Source: DASUAO01 sp035763745 (GTDB taxonomy: Bacteria > Actinomycetota > Acidimicrobiia > IMCC26256 > PALSA-555). Taken from it: DNA of 52,879 nt. A program made the translations under genes and the position numbers. Below are positions 8,020-17,493 of the stretch, in pieces. The notes under the pieces are model-generated. The model did no database searches. It had not been told where the DNA came from and worked only from the letters and a program-made list of their open reading frames with translations. Position 1 is the first letter of the stretch. Each line of letters opens with the position of its first letter. Where the stretch lies: NCBI GenBank assembly GCA_035763745.1, contig DASUAO010000027.1, positions 1 to 52,879 of the forward strand. The letters are read 5' to 3'.

Positions 8020-8576
8020 GTGCACCGGACCCGTTCGAAGTCACCGCGCCGCCCGTGGTGCTCCCGCCCCGACTGATGGGCGTCGAGCCCGTCGAGCGCG
8101 TCGACACCCCGCTCCGCATGGACTACCTCGCCTCGTCGGGCCGGCACATGGGGGCGTACCTGCGCGCGATGAAGCAGAAGCGGATCCTGGGGGAGCGCTG
8201 CCCGACGACCGGCCAGGTGTTCGTCCCGCCGCGGGGCGCGACCCCCACGTCGGGACTTCCCACCACCGAGCTCGTCGAGCTGGCCGACCGCGGGTACGTG
8301 GAGTCGTTCTGTGTGACCCGGGTGCCGATCCCGGGACGCGACGACCTCGAGCTCCCGTACATCAGCGCCTGGATCGTGCTCGACGGCGCGAACGTCGGGT
8401 TCATCGGACTGGTCACGGGCATCGCTCCCGAGGACGTGCGCCTCGGCCTGCGGGTCGAAGCGGTCTGGCGACCCGACGCGGAGCTCACCGAGTCGGCGAA
8501 CAACATCAGCTCGTGGATCCCGACCGGTGAACCCGACCAGACGATCGAGTCCTACGAGATCGTGGGCACTCCGTGA
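8016..8576 (+). CDS. DUF35 OB-fold protein with degenerate zinc ribbon
   Basis: Second DUF35 protein of the operon, 186 residues. An N-terminal extension leads to helix HMGAYLRAMKQKRILGERC, then CPTTGQVFVPPRGATPTSG, where only the first cysteine of the ribbon is left. The OB domain follows (ELVELADRGYVESFCVT ... YISAWIVLDGANVGFIGLV). GTG start overlaps the previous stop by 4 bp, and its own stop overlaps the next GTG by 4 bp. By analogy to ChsH2-Ltp2 it should scaffold one of the two downstream thiolase-like proteins; which one is not determinable from sequence. Confidence 0.74.
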   Translation: MSAPDPFEVTAPPVVLPPRLMGVEPVERVDTPLRMDYLASSGRHMGAYLRAMKQKRILGERCPTTGQVFVPPRGATPTSGLPTTELVELADRGYVESFCVTRVPIPGRDDLELPYISAWIVLDGANVGFIGLVTGIAPEDVRLGLRVEAVWRPDAELTESANNISSWIPTGEPDQTIESYEIVGTP

Positions 8577-9624
8577 TCGACGTCGCGATCGTCGGGTACT
8601 CCGTACGCCAGGCGCGCGAGCTCGCCGACAACGAGCTCGAGCTCATGGCGCCGCTGTTCGAGACGGTGCGCGCCGAGACCGGGCTCGGACCCGACAGGAT
8701 CGACTTCACCTGCTCCGGCTCGTCCGACTTCCTTGCCGGCGCCGCCTTCTCGTTCGTCATGTCGGTGGACGCGACGCGCCCCGTTCCCCCGATCGTCGAG
8801 TCCCACGTGGAGATGGACGGTGCGTGGGCGCTCTACGAGGCGTGGGTCAAGCTCCAGCTCGGCGAAGCGAAGACGGCACTGGTCTACGGGTACGGGAAAT
8901 CCTCGCCCGGTTCGCTGCGCGACGTGCTCGCGACCCAGCTCGACCCCTACGTGGTGGCGCCACTCTGGCCCGACGCGCTCGGGCTCGCGGGGCTCCAGGC
9001 GCGGGCGATGCTCGATGCCGGCGACGTCACCGAGCAGGCGATGGCGGAGATCGCCGCGCGGTCGCTCGCCGACGCGGAGTCGAACCCGCACGCCGTCCGA
9101 TCGGGAGCCCGCGACGCCGAGGCGCTGTTGGCGGAGCCGTTGGTCCACGATCCCCTGCGTTCGCACGACATCCCCGAGCGGGCCGACGGCGGCGCCGCGG
9201 TGATCCTCGCGACCGCGGAGGTCGCGCGCGACGTGTGCTCCCGACCGGCATGGATCCGCGGGATCGACCACCGGATGGACGTGCACCACTTCGGAGCCCG
9301 CGACCTGCGCCGGGCTGCCTCGGCCGAGATCGCCGCGCATGCCGTGGGTGCGTCCGCCGACCGACTCGACGTCGCCGAGCTCGACGCACCGTTCACCCAC
9401 CAGGAGCACCTGCTCACGCGGGCGATGGGTCTCGACCCCGACCGCACGCGGATCAGCCCGTCGGGCGGGTCGCTCAACGGCCACGTGATGATGGCGTCGG
9501 GGCTCGTGCGCATCGGCGAGGCCGCCGCCCGCATCCACCGTGGCGAGGCGGATCGCACCCTCGGGCACGCGACGAGCGGGCCGTGGCTCCAGCAGAACCT
9601 TGCCTGCGTGCTGGAGGGGGAGTG

Positions 9625-9625
<1 letters not shown>
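8573..9625 (+). CDS. Thiolase-like protein (SCP2/Ltp type), non-canonical active site
   Basis: A 350-residue thiolase-fold protein. The N-terminal nucleophile region reads CSGSSDFLAGAAFSF, and the C-terminal GGxxxxGHPxGA motif is replaced by SPSGGSLNGHVMMASGL, keeping GH but losing the Pro/Gly pattern. The last catalytic Cys loop is not recognisable (ATSGPWLQQNLACVLEGE). It looks like an Ltp-type aldolase/lyase or a structural thiolase subunit rather than a biosynthetic thiolase. Coupled by 4-bp and 1-bp overlaps to its neighbours. The reaction is inferred only. Confidence 0.78.
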
Positions 9626-10774
<1,149 letters not shown>

Positions 10775-10782
<8 letters not shown>

Positions 10783-10800
10783 CTCGCAGAGGTCAGGGGG
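10775..10800. terminator. Bidirectional terminator shared by convergent genes
   Basis: Perfect 9-bp stem CCCCCTGAC (10775-10783) / GTCAGGGGG (10792-10800), with an 8-nt loop. The stop TGA of the thiolase gene and the stop (TCA) of the minus-strand gene each lie in one arm. Confidence 0.8.
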
Positions 10801-11917
10801 CGAGGGCGTCGGGGGAGTGGAAGCCGGTCGGGTGGTGGGTCCCGATGAGCATGTTCTCGTGCATGCCGTAGCCGACCTCGCCGGTGTCGAGATCGAAGCG
10901 ACACAGCGTCTCGTTGAGCATTGCGAGGTCGAGGCGCTCGGTCGGGGCACCGACGTCGTGGACGAGACCCTCCACCTTCAGCGGACCCTGGTAGACGCCA
11001 TGACCCCACGTGCCGTCGTAGACGTAGCCCGATCCCGCCTTCAGGTAGACGGTCCGCAGCGGCGTGTTCACGACGTGGATCGGTGACGCACCCGGCGGGT
11101 CGAGTGTCACGTCGGCCCGTGCCATCTCCCGCGTCCCGGGCAGGTACTCCATCGCGAGCTCGGCTCGGCCGAGTTGCTCGGCCGGACGGGAGTCGCCGGA
11201 GTTGTAGATCTTCACTGCCTCTTCGACGAGCCGGTTGCCCTCGGCGTCTTCGTCGACCATGACCTTGATCATGAAGTCGTCGAACTGCATCGGCATCCAC
11301 GCGTGGAAGAACCCGTACTCGCCACCTGCCATGTCCTTGATCCGGATCCCGGGTGCTTCCGCCTCGCCGACGGGGCGCACTCCCCACGAGTGGTCACGGG
11401 CGCCCTTCCATCGGTCGGGCGTCACCTCGTAGGTCTGCCCCGCGACCGTCAGCGTCCCTTCCCAGGTGCCGACCTGCGCGTAGCGCGACGTGTGCATGTG
11501 GACCCGTGCGCCGCGCCGGGTGAGCGTGACCGGCTCTTCGAGCGCGTCGACCGTGCCGACCCACTCGAGGTCGAAGGCCACGTCCCATTCCGTCGACTCG
11601 CAGACGACCCGGAGCCGACGGAGCCCTTCGAGGACCTCGACGCGGAACGGGCCGACGGATGTGTCGAGCCGATCGCCTCCGAGCTCACGCGACGCGCGCA
11701 CGGTGTACTGCTTCGCCCCGTGGCTCACGGTGACGAACGCGTCCGTGACCTCGAGGTTCGGGTACTGGCCCATCCCGGTCACGAGGAACAGCTCGTCGCT
11801 CGACGCGTGGAGGTTGAAGTAGTAGCGGTCGTAGAAGTTGCGGTCGGAGGTGAAGACGCGGTCGAACGTCTCGGTTGTCTGGTGGGCCAGGTACTCGTCC
11901 ATCGGGCTGATCGGCAC
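10793..11917 (-). CDS. Hypothetical protein, CrtC/AttH-like lipocalin domains
   Basis: A 374-residue protein, probably cytoplasmic (no signal peptide). GARDHSWGVRP is the hallmark of the hydroxyneurosporene-synthase (CrtC)/AttH double-lipocalin fold, and FHAWMPMQFDDFMIKV and DVTLDPPGASPIHV belong to the same fold. Relatives are often found beside lipid or steroid catabolic genes and may hydrate or bind hydrophobic substrates. The function here is unknown. The GTG start is fixed by GAGGAG 7 nt upstream. It is separated from the upstream amidohydrolase by about 200 bp that hold a gene remnant on the other strand. Confidence 0.65.
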   Translation of the reverse strand: MPISPMDEYLAHQTTETFDRVFTSDRNFYDRYYFNLHASSDELFLVTGMGQYPNLEVTDAFVTVSHGAKQYTVRASRELGGDRLDTSVGPFRVEVLEGLRRLRVVCESTEWDVAFDLEWVGTVDALEEPVTLTRRGARVHMHTSRYAQVGTWEGTLTVAGQTYEVTPDRWKGARDHSWGVRPVGEAEAPGIRIKDMAGGEYGFFHAWMPMQFDDFMIKVMVDEDAEGNRLVEEAVKIYNSGDSRPAEQLGRAELAMEYLPGTREMARADVTLDPPGASPIHVVNTPLRTVYLKAGSGYVYDGTWGHGVYQGPLKVEGLVHDVGAPTERLDLAMLNETLCRFDLDTGEVGYGMHENMLIGTHHPTGFHSPDALAP

Positions 11918-11946
11918 GGCGTGGCTCCTCGTGGACTCGCCGGTGA

Positions 11947-12123
11947 GCGTCCTCGCAGCGTCCCTCAGAACAAAGGTCCGACGCCAGACCGGCCGACGCC
12001 AGACCGGCCGACGACGACGACGACGGCTCGAGCCCGGTCGTCCCGATCGTCGCCGTGGTGGTGATCGGTCTTGGTGCCGCGATCGGCGCGTGGGTGCTCC
12101 AGCGCCGGCGCCGTGCGACCTGA
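11947..12123 (+). pseudogene. 3' remnant of a membrane-anchored protein gene
   Basis: An open frame with no start codon in its first 36 codons encodes DARPADARPADDDDDGSS, then a clean transmembrane helix (VVPIVAVVVIGLGAAIGAWVL) and a stop-transfer QRRRRAT before TGA. This is how Gram-positive cell-surface proteins end. The N-terminal part is missing: an in-frame TGA at 11944 precedes it and the CrtC-like gene occupies the upstream DNA on the other strand. Its TGA pairs in a hairpin with the stop codon of the convergent amidohydrolase gene, as intact convergent pairs here do. The frame contains two copies of the 15-bp unit CCGACGCCAGACCGG (11979-12008). Internal GTGs could give only a 20-odd-residue peptide. 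Confidence 0.45.
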
Positions 12124-12131
12124 GCGTCAGG
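12119..12131. terminator. Small stop-codon hairpin
   Basis: CCTGA (12119-12123), GCG, TCAGG (12127-12131). It contains the TGA of the plus-strand remnant and the stop of the amidohydrolase gene. Confidence 0.5.
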
Positions 12132-13194
12132 CGAGCGAGAAGCCGAACACGTCGGCCGCGTTGCCGCTGACGATCTGGGCGAGCTCGTCGTCGGGGATCT
12201 CGGCGAACTGCTCGGCCGCCGCGTCCATCGATGCGGGCCATGTGCCCTCGGGGTGCGGGTAGTCGTTGCCCCACATCAGCGTCTCGAGCCCGGTCACGTA
12301 GCGGTTGTTGATCGCGACCGGATCCAGCATGAAGGTCGCCGACGCCTGACGCCGGATCAGCTCGCTCGGCTTGAGCGACAGCTTCGGGCGGGCGTACATG
12401 ATGTGATCCTCGTAGATGGCGTCGGCCTGCGTCATGATCCATCCGAGCCACGACGCACCGGTCTCGACCGTGACGATCCGCAGCGACGGGAAGCGGTCGA
12501 GTGCGCCGCCGGCTGCGAGGGCGAGCATCACCGTAGGGCCGTCGAGCTGGGCGCCGAGCAGGTAGTTGATGACGGCGCCGCCCGGTCCCCGCACGAGTCG
12601 GGGCTCGTACCCGGTGCCCGAATGGAAGGTGATCGGGAGCCCGAGATCTTCGGCCACGGCCCAGAAGCGGTCGTACTCGGCGTCGTTGTAGGGACGGGTC
12701 GGGACCCGCGCCGGGAGGAAGAGAGCGCGGAAGCCGGCGGCCGCGAGACGGCGGGCCTCGGCGATGCCCGCGTCGATGTCGAGCATCGGAACGGCTCCTA
12801 CGGCGAGGAGGCGGTCGTGGCCGGCGAACGCGTCCTTCGCCCAGTCGTTGTACGCGCGGCACAGCGCGAGCTGCAGGCCTGCGTCGTCCGACGAGAAGCA
12901 CGATTGGAGTGCGAAGGTCGGGAAGATGACTTCGGCCGACACTCCGTCGCGCTCCTGGTCGCGGATGCGCTCGTCGGGGTCGGTGCCACCGACGATCGCG
13001 GCTTCGAGCTCGTCGGCGGTCATCAGCTTGCGGGGGTCGAGCCCTTCGGCGACGAGTGTTCGCCACCCGTCCTTCGTGACGATCTGCGGGGCGCGATCCC
13101 GGTACTCGGCGTCGACGCGCTCGGCGTACAGCTCGATGGGCTCGGTGACGTGGGAGTCGGCCGAGATGAACGTGGCGTCCCGGTAGGTGTCCAT
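12127..13194 (-). CDS. Amidohydrolase family protein (ACMSD-like)
   Basis: A 355-residue TIM-barrel metal hydrolase or decarboxylase of the amidohydrolase-2 family. Visible motifs are SADSHVTEP at the N-terminus, FPTFALQ, FLPARVPTRPYND, FHSGTGYEP (metal His), VETGASWLGW and WGNDYPHPEGTWP (catalytic Asp). The actinobacterial members with SADSHVxEP are mostly uncharacterised and cluster with acyl-CoA and steroid catabolism. The ATG giving MDTYRDATF follows the -10 TACGGT by 8 nt, so the transcript is probably leaderless. Divergent from the GNAT gene. Confidence 0.83.
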   Translation of the reverse strand: MDTYRDATFISADSHVTEPIELYAERVDAEYRDRAPQIVTKDGWRTLVAEGLDPRKLMTADELEAAIVGGTDPDERIRDQERDGVSAEVIFPTFALQSCFSSDDAGLQLALCRAYNDWAKDAFAGHDRLLAVGAVPMLDIDAGIAEARRLAAAGFRALFLPARVPTRPYNDAEYDRFWAVAEDLGLPITFHSGTGYEPRLVRGPGGAVINYLLGAQLDGPTVMLALAAGGALDRFPSLRIVTVETGASWLGWIMTQADAIYEDHIMYARPKLSLKPSELIRRQASATFMLDPVAINNRYVTGLETLMWGNDYPHPEGTWPASMDAAAEQFAEIPDDELAQIVSGNAADVFGFSLA

Positions 13195-13208
13195 CGGGCG
13201 CGACCGTA
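13195..13208 (-). promoter_or_regulatory. Leaderless promoter of the amidohydrolase gene
   Basis: Minus-strand TACGGT (13208-13203), 8 nt, then the ATG at 13194. No Shine-Dalgarno sequence is present. Confidence 0.45.
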
Positions 13209-13278
13209 CCCCCTCCGGCTTCTCGGCACGCTCAGCGTTGTCCGGCAACGACCAACGTGCCCAGGACCCGGCGCGTGC

Positions 13279-13284
13279 GAGACT
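13279..13284 (+). promoter_or_regulatory. GAGACT element before GNAT gene
   Basis: GAGACT with 6 nt to the GTG at 13291. It matches the arrangement before the genes at 6728 and 38524. Confidence 0.35.
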
Positions 13285-13290
13285 CCCGTG

Positions 13291-13761
13291 GTGCCCGACC
13301 TGTGCCTCGTCCCGCCGGGTGACGGCCGGGACCGGTACCTCCCGCTGTTGTTCCTCGCCGAAGACGCGCACGACCATGTCCGCGCGCACCGCGACGACGG
13401 TGAGCTGTTCGTCTACGGCACTGCCGACGACGTGATCGGGGTGGTCCAGGCGGTGCCCCGTGAACCGAGCGTCGTCGAGCTCACCCTCGTCGCGGTCGAC
13501 GAGCGACACCAGGGGAGGGGTCACGGGATCGCGATGCTCGACGCCGTGGTCGCGCAGCTGGGCTCCTCGGGCGCGTCCCGGGTGGTCGTGGGGACGGCCG
13601 CAGCGGGCACCGGGACGATGCGCTTCTACCAGCGCGGCGGGTTCCGGATGCACAGCGTCGAGCGCGACTACTTCGACGCAGCCCGGGGATACGACGGCAC
13701 CGAGGTGATCGACGGGTTGGCGATCCGCGATCTCGTGTGGTTCGACCGGGACGTCCCGTGA
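13291..13761 (+). CDS. GNAT family N-acetyltransferase
   Basis: A 156-residue single-domain acetyltransferase. The acetyl-CoA pyrophosphate loop is VDERHQGRGHGIAMLDAVV (Q/RxxGxG), preceded by the beta-4 strand VVELTLVAV and followed by TMRFYQRGGFRMHSVERDYF, typical of the C-terminal half. The acceptor substrate is unknown. A GTG start gives VPDLCLVPPG; an adjacent in-frame GTG one codon upstream is equally possible. It lies 64 bp upstream of the enoyl-CoA hydratase gene and may be transcribed separately. Confidence 0.8.
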   Translation: MPDLCLVPPGDGRDRYLPLLFLAEDAHDHVRAHRDDGELFVYGTADDVIGVVQAVPREPSVVELTLVAVDERHQGRGHGIAMLDAVVAQLGSSGASRVVVGTAAAGTGTMRFYQRGGFRMHSVERDYFDAARGYDGTEVIDGLAIRDLVWFDRDVP

Positions 13762-13825
13762 CATCCTGCGCAGGCCGTCGGCGTCGAGCCGGGGGAGCGA
13801 ACCGATCGACCAGGGGAGCGTGCCG

Positions 13826-14605
13826 ATGAGCGGCTCGGTGGACCTCGAGCTCGATGGTCCCATCGCGACCATCACCAACAACAGCCCCGAGAATCGCAAC
13901 GCGTTCACCGACGAGATGGACGCTCAGCTCTTCGCGATCCTCGGCGAGCTGAAGGCCAACCCCGACGTGCGCGCGGTGATCTGGCGCGGTGAGGGGAAGG
14001 CGTGGTCGTCCGGTCGCGATGTGTCGTCGATCGGGAACAACACCAGCGGGCTCACCCACCACGAGCTGATGGCGCGCGGCCACCGCGGCATCCAACAGCT
14101 CTGGGAGCTCGAGGCCCCGGTGATCGTGCCGATCCAGGGGTGGGCCATCGGCGGGTCGTTCCAGCGAGCGTTGCTGTGCGACATCCGCATCGCGGCCGAG
14201 GGCGCGCGCTTCATGCTCCCGGAGGTGGCGCACGGCGTGATCCCCGACACCGGAGGGATGGGCGTGCTCTACCAGATGTGCGGACCCGGGCTCGTGAGCG
14301 ATCTCGTGCTCACCGGGCGTCCGCTCGGCGCCGAGGAGGCGCTCGGTCACGGCATCGTCTCGCGCATCGTGGCCCCGGAGGAGCTGGACGCAACGGCTCG
14401 TGAGATCGCCGAGAAGGTCGCCGCGGCTCCCATGGTCGCGGTGAAGCTGGCGAGGCGGGTCATCCGGCACCTCTCGCAGCCGGGCGTCCGCGCGTCGATG
14501 GACGACGAGCTGATCTACCAGACGTTCCTCAACCGCAGCGACGACTTCGCAGAGTTCAAGGCCGCCCGGGCCGAGGAACGCCCACCGAGCTACCGGGGGA
14601 GCTGA
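13826..14605 (+). CDS. Enoyl-CoA hydratase/isomerase family protein
   Basis: A 259-residue crotonase-fold enzyme acting on acyl-CoA thioesters. The oxyanion-hole segments are KAWSSGRDVSSIGNN and PIQGWAIGGSFQRALLCDIRIA; the region LPEVAHGVIPDTGGMG carries the Glu/Asp positions. The GGGxE of hydratases is GGSFQ here, so dehydration activity is not assured; isomerase or hydrolase activity is possible. ATG 13826 is preferred over GTG 13820 because GGGGAG lies 7 nt upstream of the ATG. Followed after 2 nt by an SDR gene, evidently one operon. Confidence 0.83.
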   Translation: MSGSVDLELDGPIATITNNSPENRNAFTDEMDAQLFAILGELKANPDVRAVIWRGEGKAWSSGRDVSSIGNNTSGLTHHELMARGHRGIQQLWELEAPVIVPIQGWAIGGSFQRALLCDIRIAAEGARFMLPEVAHGVIPDTGGMGVLYQMCGPGLVSDLVLTGRPLGAEEALGHGIVSRIVAPEELDATAREIAEKVAAAPMVAVKLARRVIRHLSQPGVRASMDDELIYQTFLNRSDDFAEFKAARAEERPPSYRGS

Positions 14606-14607
14606 CG

Positions 14608-15516
14608 ATGGCAGACGGGACCGATACCCGGCGGGGCCTGCCCTCCCCACCGCCGGTCGGGGAGACGGCGCTCAGAGAGGGGACCTTCGACGGATCGACG
14701 GTGTTCGTGACCGGCGCCGGGACCGGGCTGGGCAAGGCGATCGCGTCCGAGTTCGCCCGCCTCGACGCCAACATCGTGATCGCATCCCGCAAGCCCGAGC
14801 ACCTGGAGGCAGGCGCCGAGGCGATGCGTGCGATCGGCGCCGACGTGCTGGCGGTGGAGTGCGACATCCGCGAGCCCGAGTCCGTTGCGGCCGCGTTCGA
14901 CGCCGCGTCGGAGCGCTTTGCGCTGCCGGACGTGCTCGTGAACAACGCCGCCGCGAACTTCCCCGTCCCGGCGGAGGACATGTCCCCGAACGCGTGGCGC
15001 ACCGTCGTCGACATCACCCTCAACGGCACGTTCTTCTGTGCGCGCGAGTTCGGCCGCCGGCATCTCGAGGCTGGTACCCCGGGGTCGATCATCAACGTGG
15101 GTGCCAGCTACGCGTGGACCGGCGGACCAGGGTTCGTGCACTCCGCAGCCGCGAAGGCCGGGGTGAAGAACCTCACCGAGAGCCTGGCGGTCGAGTGGGG
15201 CCCCTATGGGATCCAGGTGAACGGCCTCGTCCCGGGGCTCTTCCCCCACGAGGACATGACGGCCGACATCCAGTCGAACCTCGAGCGCACCCACGACAAG
15301 GACGTCTGCCAGCCGGCATTGCGTGTAGGGGAACGCCAGGAGCTCGGGTGGGCCGCGACGTTCCTCGCGTCGCCGTACGGACGGTTCATCTCGGGCCACA
15401 CGCTCGTGGTCGACGGCGCGAATTGGCAGCGCCGGTCCATGACGAACCCGCCGGTCGTGTCGATCCGCGACCAGATGGGCAAGGGCCCATTCGATCCCGA
15501 TCCACCGCGCGGCTAG
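14608..15516 (+). CDS. SDR family oxidoreductase, 2,4-dienoyl-CoA-reductase-like
   Basis: A 302-residue NADPH-type SDR. The cofactor motif is TGAGTGLGKA, then DVLVNNAAANFPVPAEDMSPNAW, closely resembling mammalian-type 2,4-dienoyl-CoA reductases. As in that group the classical YxxxK Tyr is missing (VHSAAAKAGVKN has His/Ser before the Lys). The partner hydratase directly upstream supports a role in degrading unsaturated acyl-CoAs. The C-terminal tail is about 30 residues longer than the core fold. Its end overlaps the convergent CDF-like gene by 4 bp. Confidence 0.8.
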   Translation: MADGTDTRRGLPSPPPVGETALREGTFDGSTVFVTGAGTGLGKAIASEFARLDANIVIASRKPEHLEAGAEAMRAIGADVLAVECDIREPESVAAAFDAASERFALPDVLVNNAAANFPVPAEDMSPNAWRTVVDITLNGTFFCAREFGRRHLEAGTPGSIINVGASYAWTGGPGFVHSAAAKAGVKNLTESLAVEWGPYGIQVNGLVPGLFPHEDMTADIQSNLERTHDKDVCQPALRVGERQELGWAATFLASPYGRFISGHTLVVDGANWQRRSMTNPPVVSIRDQMGKGPFDPDPPRG

Positions 15517-16127
15517 GACGCCTCGCCCGGGCCACCGCGCGGCCACCCGGTCACGGCTTCCCTCACTGCGAGCGCACCGACGACCGCAGCCGCGATCGGG
15601 TCGGCCCACCACCACCCGAACGCGGTGTTCAGCACGAGCGCGACGAGGATGGCGACCGCCAGCAGTCCGTCGAGGAAGGTGACCGACGCCTCCGAGACGA
15701 GCGGCGCCGCGTCGAGCGCGACGCCTACCCTTCGCTTCCATCGGGCGAGCGTGAACATGACCACGGCGGTCACGCCGAGGTAGGCGATGCCGGCGATCGA
15801 TGAGTCGGCTTCGGTGCCCCGCGCGAGCCCGCGCCCGCTCCCGACGAGCAGCGAGATCGCGAGTGCGCCGAACGCGATCGCCACGAGCCGTAACGCCCGG
15901 TCCGTCCGCTCGTCGGACGGTACCGATCCGAACGCGCCGAGGTGCCAGACGACGACCAGCGACGCGAACACCTCGATCAGCGAGTCCAGCCCGAACGCGA
16001 CGAGCGCCAGGGAGTTCGCGGCGATTCCGAGCCCGACCGTGACGAAGACCTCGGCGGCGTTCCACGCGATCGTCGCGAACTGGAGGTGGCGGGCTCGTTC
16101 GTGCAGCCTCGACGCGGTGCTCGTCAC
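15513..16127 (-). CDS. Cation-efflux-like membrane protein (CDF fold, transmembrane part only)
   Basis: A 204-residue protein with about five or six transmembrane helices and no cytoplasmic CDF domain. Characteristic pieces are NSLALVAFGLDSLIEVFASLVVVWHL, SEASVTFLDGLLA and FGWWWADPIAAAVVG. The HxxxD zinc site of true CDF transporters is not complete (only FGLDS and LD remain), so metal transport is doubtful. GTG start with TAGCGT 9 nt upstream. Overlaps the convergent SDR stop. Confidence 0.7.
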   Translation of the reverse strand: MTSTASRLHERARHLQFATIAWNAAEVFVTVGLGIAANSLALVAFGLDSLIEVFASLVVVWHLGAFGSVPSDERTDRALRLVAIAFGALAISLLVGSGRGLARGTEADSSIAGIAYLGVTAVVMFTLARWKRRVGVALDAAPLVSEASVTFLDGLLAVAILVALVLNTAFGWWWADPIAAAVVGALAVREAVTGWPRGGPGEAS

Positions 16128-16156
16128 GAGCCCGCCACGCTACCGTGAGCAGGAGC

Positions 16157-16900
16157 TCAGTCGTGGTCTGGGCCGTCGTCGCTCCCGGAGCCGCTCGATC
16201 CGGAGCCGGAGCTGCCCGACCCGGAGCTGCCCGACCCGGAGCTGCCCGACCCGGAGCTGCCGGACCCGGAGCTGCCGGACCCGGAGCTGCCGGACCCGGA
16301 GCTGCCGGACCCGGAGCTGCCGGACCCGGAGCTGCCCGACCCGGAGTTGTCGACGCGGGCGCCGTTCGGGACCGTGGCTCCCGGTGCGGGAGTCGTGCCG
16401 ATCTGGCGAACCCGGATGCGCACCGCGCCGTCCTCGAGCTCGGCATCGAAACGCACCGTCGTCGCGCCGTTCACGAACCGTATCTGCGCCTCTCCGGTCT
16501 CGGTCTCGGTCTTCACGACCGTCCAGCCCTCGGTGGGGCTCACTCCGACGATCGTGAACGTCGTCCCGTCGAGTCGGACGGTCACACGGCCGGCCGGTCC
16601 CGCGTCGTAGCTCTGCTCCTGCCCGTCGCCGAGGCGCACGAACTGGCGCGTCTCGATCCGGTCGCCATCGACGCGCGTCTCGTCGCCCGGCAGGGCGTCG
16701 TCGCCCGGAGAGGACGTGGGGGTCGTGGACGGGGTCGTGGGATCGGCGCGCTCGGCCGGGTCGCGAGCGCTGTCGACGCCGGACGCGTCCGAGACGAAGG
16801 ATCCGCCGCCGATCGCGGCACCCGCCACGGCGCCGGCGCCGAGCACCATTGCGAAGGCGACCCCGCCGGCGAGTGCCTTGCGGTTCATGGATTGGAACAT
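16157..16900 (-). CDS. Exported protein with (GSGSS)n tail
   Basis: A 247-residue secreted protein of unknown function. An N-terminal signal or anchor (ALAGGVAFAMVLGAGAVAGAA, after MNRK) leads to a Thr/Pro/Ser-rich linker. A beta-rich domain of about 80 residues follows (about 95-180; QSYDAGPAGRVTVRLDG ... AQIRFVNGATTVRFDAELED). The last third is an almost pure Gly/Ser pentapeptide repeat ending DDGPDHD. AGGAGG 8-9 nt before the first ATG fixes the start. It lies 74 bp downstream of the putative anti-sigma gene, so it may belong to the sigma-factor operon, whose second protein carries a similar tail. Confidence 0.65.
   Translation of the reverse strand: MFQSMNRKALAGGVAFAMVLGAGAVAGAAIGGGSFVSDASGVDSARDPAERADPTTPSTTPTSSPGDDALPGDETRVDGDRIETRQFVRLGDGQEQSYDAGPAGRVTVRLDGTTFTIVGVSPTEGWTVVKTETETGEAQIRFVNGATTVRFDAELEDGAVRIRVRQIGTTPAPGATVPNGARVDNSGSGSSGSGSSGSGSSGSGSSGSGSSGSGSSGSGSSGSGSSGSGSSGSGSSGSGSDDGPDHD
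16190..16350. repeat. 15-bp tandem repeat encoding GSGSS
   Basis: About ten head-to-tail copies of a 15-bp unit (plus strand ..CCGGAGCTGCCCGAC..). Two unit variants differ by one silent base (CCCGAC versus CCGGAC) and are blocked: CCCGAC at both ends, CCGGAC in the middle run. This suggests stepwise expansion of the central block. Confidence 0.9.
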
Positions 16901-16974
16901 CGTGGTGTCCTCCTCGATGGGGCGTGGGGTCGCCCGCTCGCAGAGGACACGCCGCGACGTGCCGGGAGGTTTGG

Positions 16975-17493
16975 TCAGTCGTCCAGGCCGCCGCCGGAGC
17001 CGCTCGAGCCGGAGCCGCTCGAGCCGGAGCTGCCCGAGCCCGACCCCGATCCGCTGTTCGACGATCCCGAGCCCGAGTTGGACCCGCCCCCCTCGTCGTC
17101 GCTGGTCGCGGTCGTCCCGCCGGGCCCGGTGCCGCCCGGTGTCGGTGTGGTCGCGGGGCTGCTCGTCTCCGCGGGGAGGGTCGACGAGGTCACACTCGGT
17201 TCCGGTGTGGTCGTGGGCGTCCCTGGCCTGGTTGCTGGTGGCGTCTCGATCTTCCCTACGCCACCCCCGGGTGCGACTGCGAACGCCACGGCGGCGAGCG
17301 CCAGCGCGCCCACCACGGTCCCACCCACGACCGCGGTGCGGTGCCGGCGCCGGGCCCGGGACAGACGCGGTCGCAGGCGCTCGAGCGTGTGGGCTGCGTC
17401 AGCACCCGCCGGTGCGGCAGCTCGGAGCGCGCTTCCGAGCGCGTCGTCGAGCGGATCGAAACCGAGATCGTCGATGGACCGGTTGTCGCTCAC
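16975..17493 (-). CDS. Putative anti-sigma factor, single-pass, with Ser/Gly tail
   Basis: A 172-residue protein encoded directly behind an ECF sigma gene (4-bp GTGA overlap), the usual anti-sigma position. The cytoplasmic N-terminus of about 55 residues (SIDDLGFDPLDDALGSALRA) is followed by one transmembrane helix (TAVVGGTVVGALALAAVAFAV). A Thr/Pro-rich extracellular stalk and a Gly/Ser tail ending GGGLDD complete it. No zinc HxxxCxxC anti-sigma motif is seen, so the assignment rests on position and topology only. GTG start. Confidence 0.6.
   Translation of the reverse strand: MSDNRSIDDLGFDPLDDALGSALRAAAPAGADAAHTLERLRPRLSRARRRHRTAVVGGTVVGALALAAVAFAVAPGGGVGKIETPPATRPGTPTTTPEPSVTSSTLPAETSSPATTPTPGGTGPGGTTATSDDEGGGSNSGSGSSNSGSGSGSGSSGSSGSGSSGSGGGLDD

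Noticed and set aside
16190..16350. Regular 15-bp repeats as a CRISPR array
   Set aside because: The repeats are contiguous without spacers and keep one reading frame encoding GSGSS, so this is a coding tandem repeat.
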